Origin: Bacillota bacterium
Lineage (GTDB): Bacteria; Bacillota; Clostridia; Peptostreptococcales; Anaerovoracaceae
Assembly (NCBI GenBank): GCA_021443825.1
Contig: JABUTE010000133.1
Location: forward strand, 1 to 6,998
Direction of reading: 5' to 3'
Length of the DNA stretch: 6,998 nt
The translations under genes were made by a program, and so were the position numbers. Of the stretch, positions 6,124 through 6,998 are shown in pieces. The first letter of the stretch is position 1, and the number at the start of each line of letters is the position of its first letter. A model generated the notes under the pieces. The model was not told the DNA's origin and made no database searches. It saw only the letters and a program-made list of their open reading frames with translations.

Positions 6124-6150
6124 ATTATACCATAAAATGCAGGTCAACAA
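6124..6150 (-). promoter_or_regulatory. Extended -10 promoter for the coaB-dacA-uvrC operon
   Basis: Reading the - strand, a perfect TATAAT (6129 to 6124) is preceded by TGG, giving the TGn extended -10 motif. Upstream, TTGTTG (6150-6145) with a 15-bp spacer, or TTTGTT with 16 bp, offers a weak -35. Transcription would begin near 6117, giving a leader of about 99 nt before coaB. The -35 region abuts the rdgB start codon on the other strand. Confidence 0.65.
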
Positions 6151-6747
6151 ATGAGAATAATCGCAGCCACACAAAACTCACATAAGATCGAAGAGCTGAA
6201 TGCCATCACCAAAGACTTCGGCATGGAGCTGGTCTCCATGAAGGAGGCCGGCCTCGGCTCGTTGGAGATCGAAGAAAACGGCACCACCTTCGAAGAGAAT
6301 TCCTTCATCAAGGCAAAGGCAATCACCGACCTGACCGGCGAGCTCGCCATCGCCGACGATTCCGGTCTGGAGGTGGACGCCCTCAGCGGTGCGCCCGGCG
6401 TTCATTCCGCCCGCTTTGCAGGCGGCCATGGCAACGACGCAGCCAACCGGCAGAAGGTGCTGCAGCTGCTGCAGAACGTGCCTGACGAAAAGCGCACGGC
6501 CCGTTTCGTCTGCGTCATCACTCTGGTGCGACCCGACGGAACGAAGCTGGCCGCAAGAGGCACGGTGGAGGGCCGGATCACCGAAGAAGAGCTGGGCGAC
6601 GGCGGCTTTGGCTATGACTGCATCTTCATGCCCGACGGCTTTGATGTGACCTTCGCCCAGATGGATGCCGATCAGAAGAACCGGATGAGCCACCGGGCAA
6701 GAGCCCTTGCCATCCTGCGCGAAGAATGGAGAAAGGAAGGTCTGTAA
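6151..6747 (+). CDS. rdgB: XTP/dITP diphosphatase (RdgB/HAM1 family)
   Basis: This 198-residue cytoplasmic enzyme hydrolyses XTP, dITP and ITP to monophosphates, keeping deaminated purines out of DNA and RNA. The family motifs are in order: ATQNSHKIEE at 6-15 (nucleotide and phosphate binding); ADDSGLEVDAL at 68-78 with D69/D70, the catalytic and metal-binding acidic pair; GAPGVHSARFAG at 80-91; GGFGYDCIF at 151-159; and KNRMSHRARAL at 176-186. Length is normal for the family. One position is unusual: C157 sits where a proline is expected in the GFGYDPxF motif. The start has a modest AGG (6141-6143) 7 bases upstream. An ATG at 6137 is out of frame. Its TAA shares one base with the ATG of the following phosphomutase gene, so the two are translationally coupled. 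Confidence 0.97.
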   Translation: MRIIAATQNSHKIEELNAITKDFGMELVSMKEAGLGSLEIEENGTTFEENSFIKAKAITDLTGELAIADDSGLEVDALSGAPGVHSARFAGGHGNDAANRQKVLQLLQNVPDEKRTARFVCVITLVRPDGTKLAARGTVEGRITEEELGDGGFGYDCIFMPDGFDVTFAQMDADQKNRMSHRARALAILREEWRKEGL

Positions 6748-6998
6748 TGACCCCCAAGGAACGCTATGAGGCATGGGTAAGCTGCCCTGCCCTGACACCG
6801 GAGGACCGGGCGCTGCTGCAGAGCATCACCGACCAAGACCGGATCGCGGAGCTGTTTCGCAAGGATCTGGGCTTCGGCACCGGCGGCATTCGGGGCATCA
6901 TCGGTCCGGGAAGCGCCAATATCAACCGCTATGTGGTGCGCCGCGCCACCGCCGGCTTTGCCTTGCTTTTGCTGGAGCGCTTCGGCGAAGAAGCAAAG
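6747..6998 (+). CDS. pgcA: Phosphoglucomutase/phosphomannomutase (alpha-phosphohexomutase), 3'-truncated
   Basis: The first 84 codons are present and the window ends inside the gene. The family interconverts hexose 1- and 6-phosphates, usually glucose, through a phosphoserine enzyme; that serine lies beyond the window. The visible part shows the N-terminal signature LGFGTGGIRGIIGPG (41-55), then NINRYVVRRATAGFA (58-72), which matches the PgcA/PGM2-like branch, including the preceding ERYEAW and helical leader. The ATG at 6747 overlaps the rdgB stop by one base and is preceded by AGGAAGG at 6734-6740. The symbol follows the Bacillus homologue. Substrate specificity (glucose versus mannose or ribose forms) cannot be decided from this fragment. 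Confidence 0.92.
   Translation, partial: MTPKERYEAWVSCPALTPEDRALLQSITDQDRIAELFRKDLGFGTGGIRGIIGPGSANINRYVVRRATAGFALLLLERFGEEAK

Noticed and set aside
6124..6147. TTGACC as the -35 for the coaB promoter
   Set aside because: It lies only 12 bp from TATAAT, too close for sigma-A. The extended -10 with a weaker -35 at 15-16 bp is the better reading.

Overview
The window looks like a chromosomal segment of a GC-rich Firmicute, most likely a gut clostridium of the Oscillospiraceae (Faecalibacterium/Subdoligranulum/Gemmiger type). That placement is an inference from protein style: a monofunctional CoaB, a PBP5-like carboxypeptidase with a clostridial-style membrane anchor, Bacillus-like UvrC and PgcA, and AGGAGG-type ribosome binding sites with sigma-A promoters. 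No marker gene settles the genus.

Left block, + strand (1-1885). It starts inside a gene for a repetitive low-complexity protein with 81-bp tandem repeats and a lysine/threonine-rich tail. A four-helix membrane protein follows, ending in a His/Cys box (H190, C195, C221, C224). Then comes an RsuA-type rRNA pseudouridine synthase. The three genes are close together (33 and 18 bp gaps) and end at a strong intrinsic terminator at 1851-1885. No promoter for this block is visible, so it probably starts left of the window.

Middle block, - strand (6018 down to 1891). This is a compact operon reading coaB (phosphopantothenate-cysteine ligase), dacA-type D-Ala-D-Ala carboxypeptidase, and uvrC (excinuclease subunit C), with gaps of 17 and 22 bp. 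uvrC converges on rsuA, and the hairpin between them can serve both directions.

Right block, + strand (6151-6998). rdgB (XTP/dITP diphosphatase) overlaps by one base the start of a phosphoglucomutase/phosphomannomutase gene (PgcA type) that is cut by the window end.

The only sizeable regulatory gap is the 132 bp between coaB and rdgB (6019-6150). It holds a good sigma-A promoter for each direction. The two are arranged so that their transcripts would overlap at the 5' ends by about 50 nt, and a 12-bp perfect palindrome covers one -35 box. Most genes are housekeeping: nucleotide-pool cleaning, DNA repair, rRNA modification, CoA synthesis, wall maturation and sugar-phosphate metabolism. The less familiar material is the repeat protein with its membrane-protein neighbour and the divergent promoter region. 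I see no mobile element, tRNA, rRNA or CRISPR array, and no convincing novel multi-gene system.
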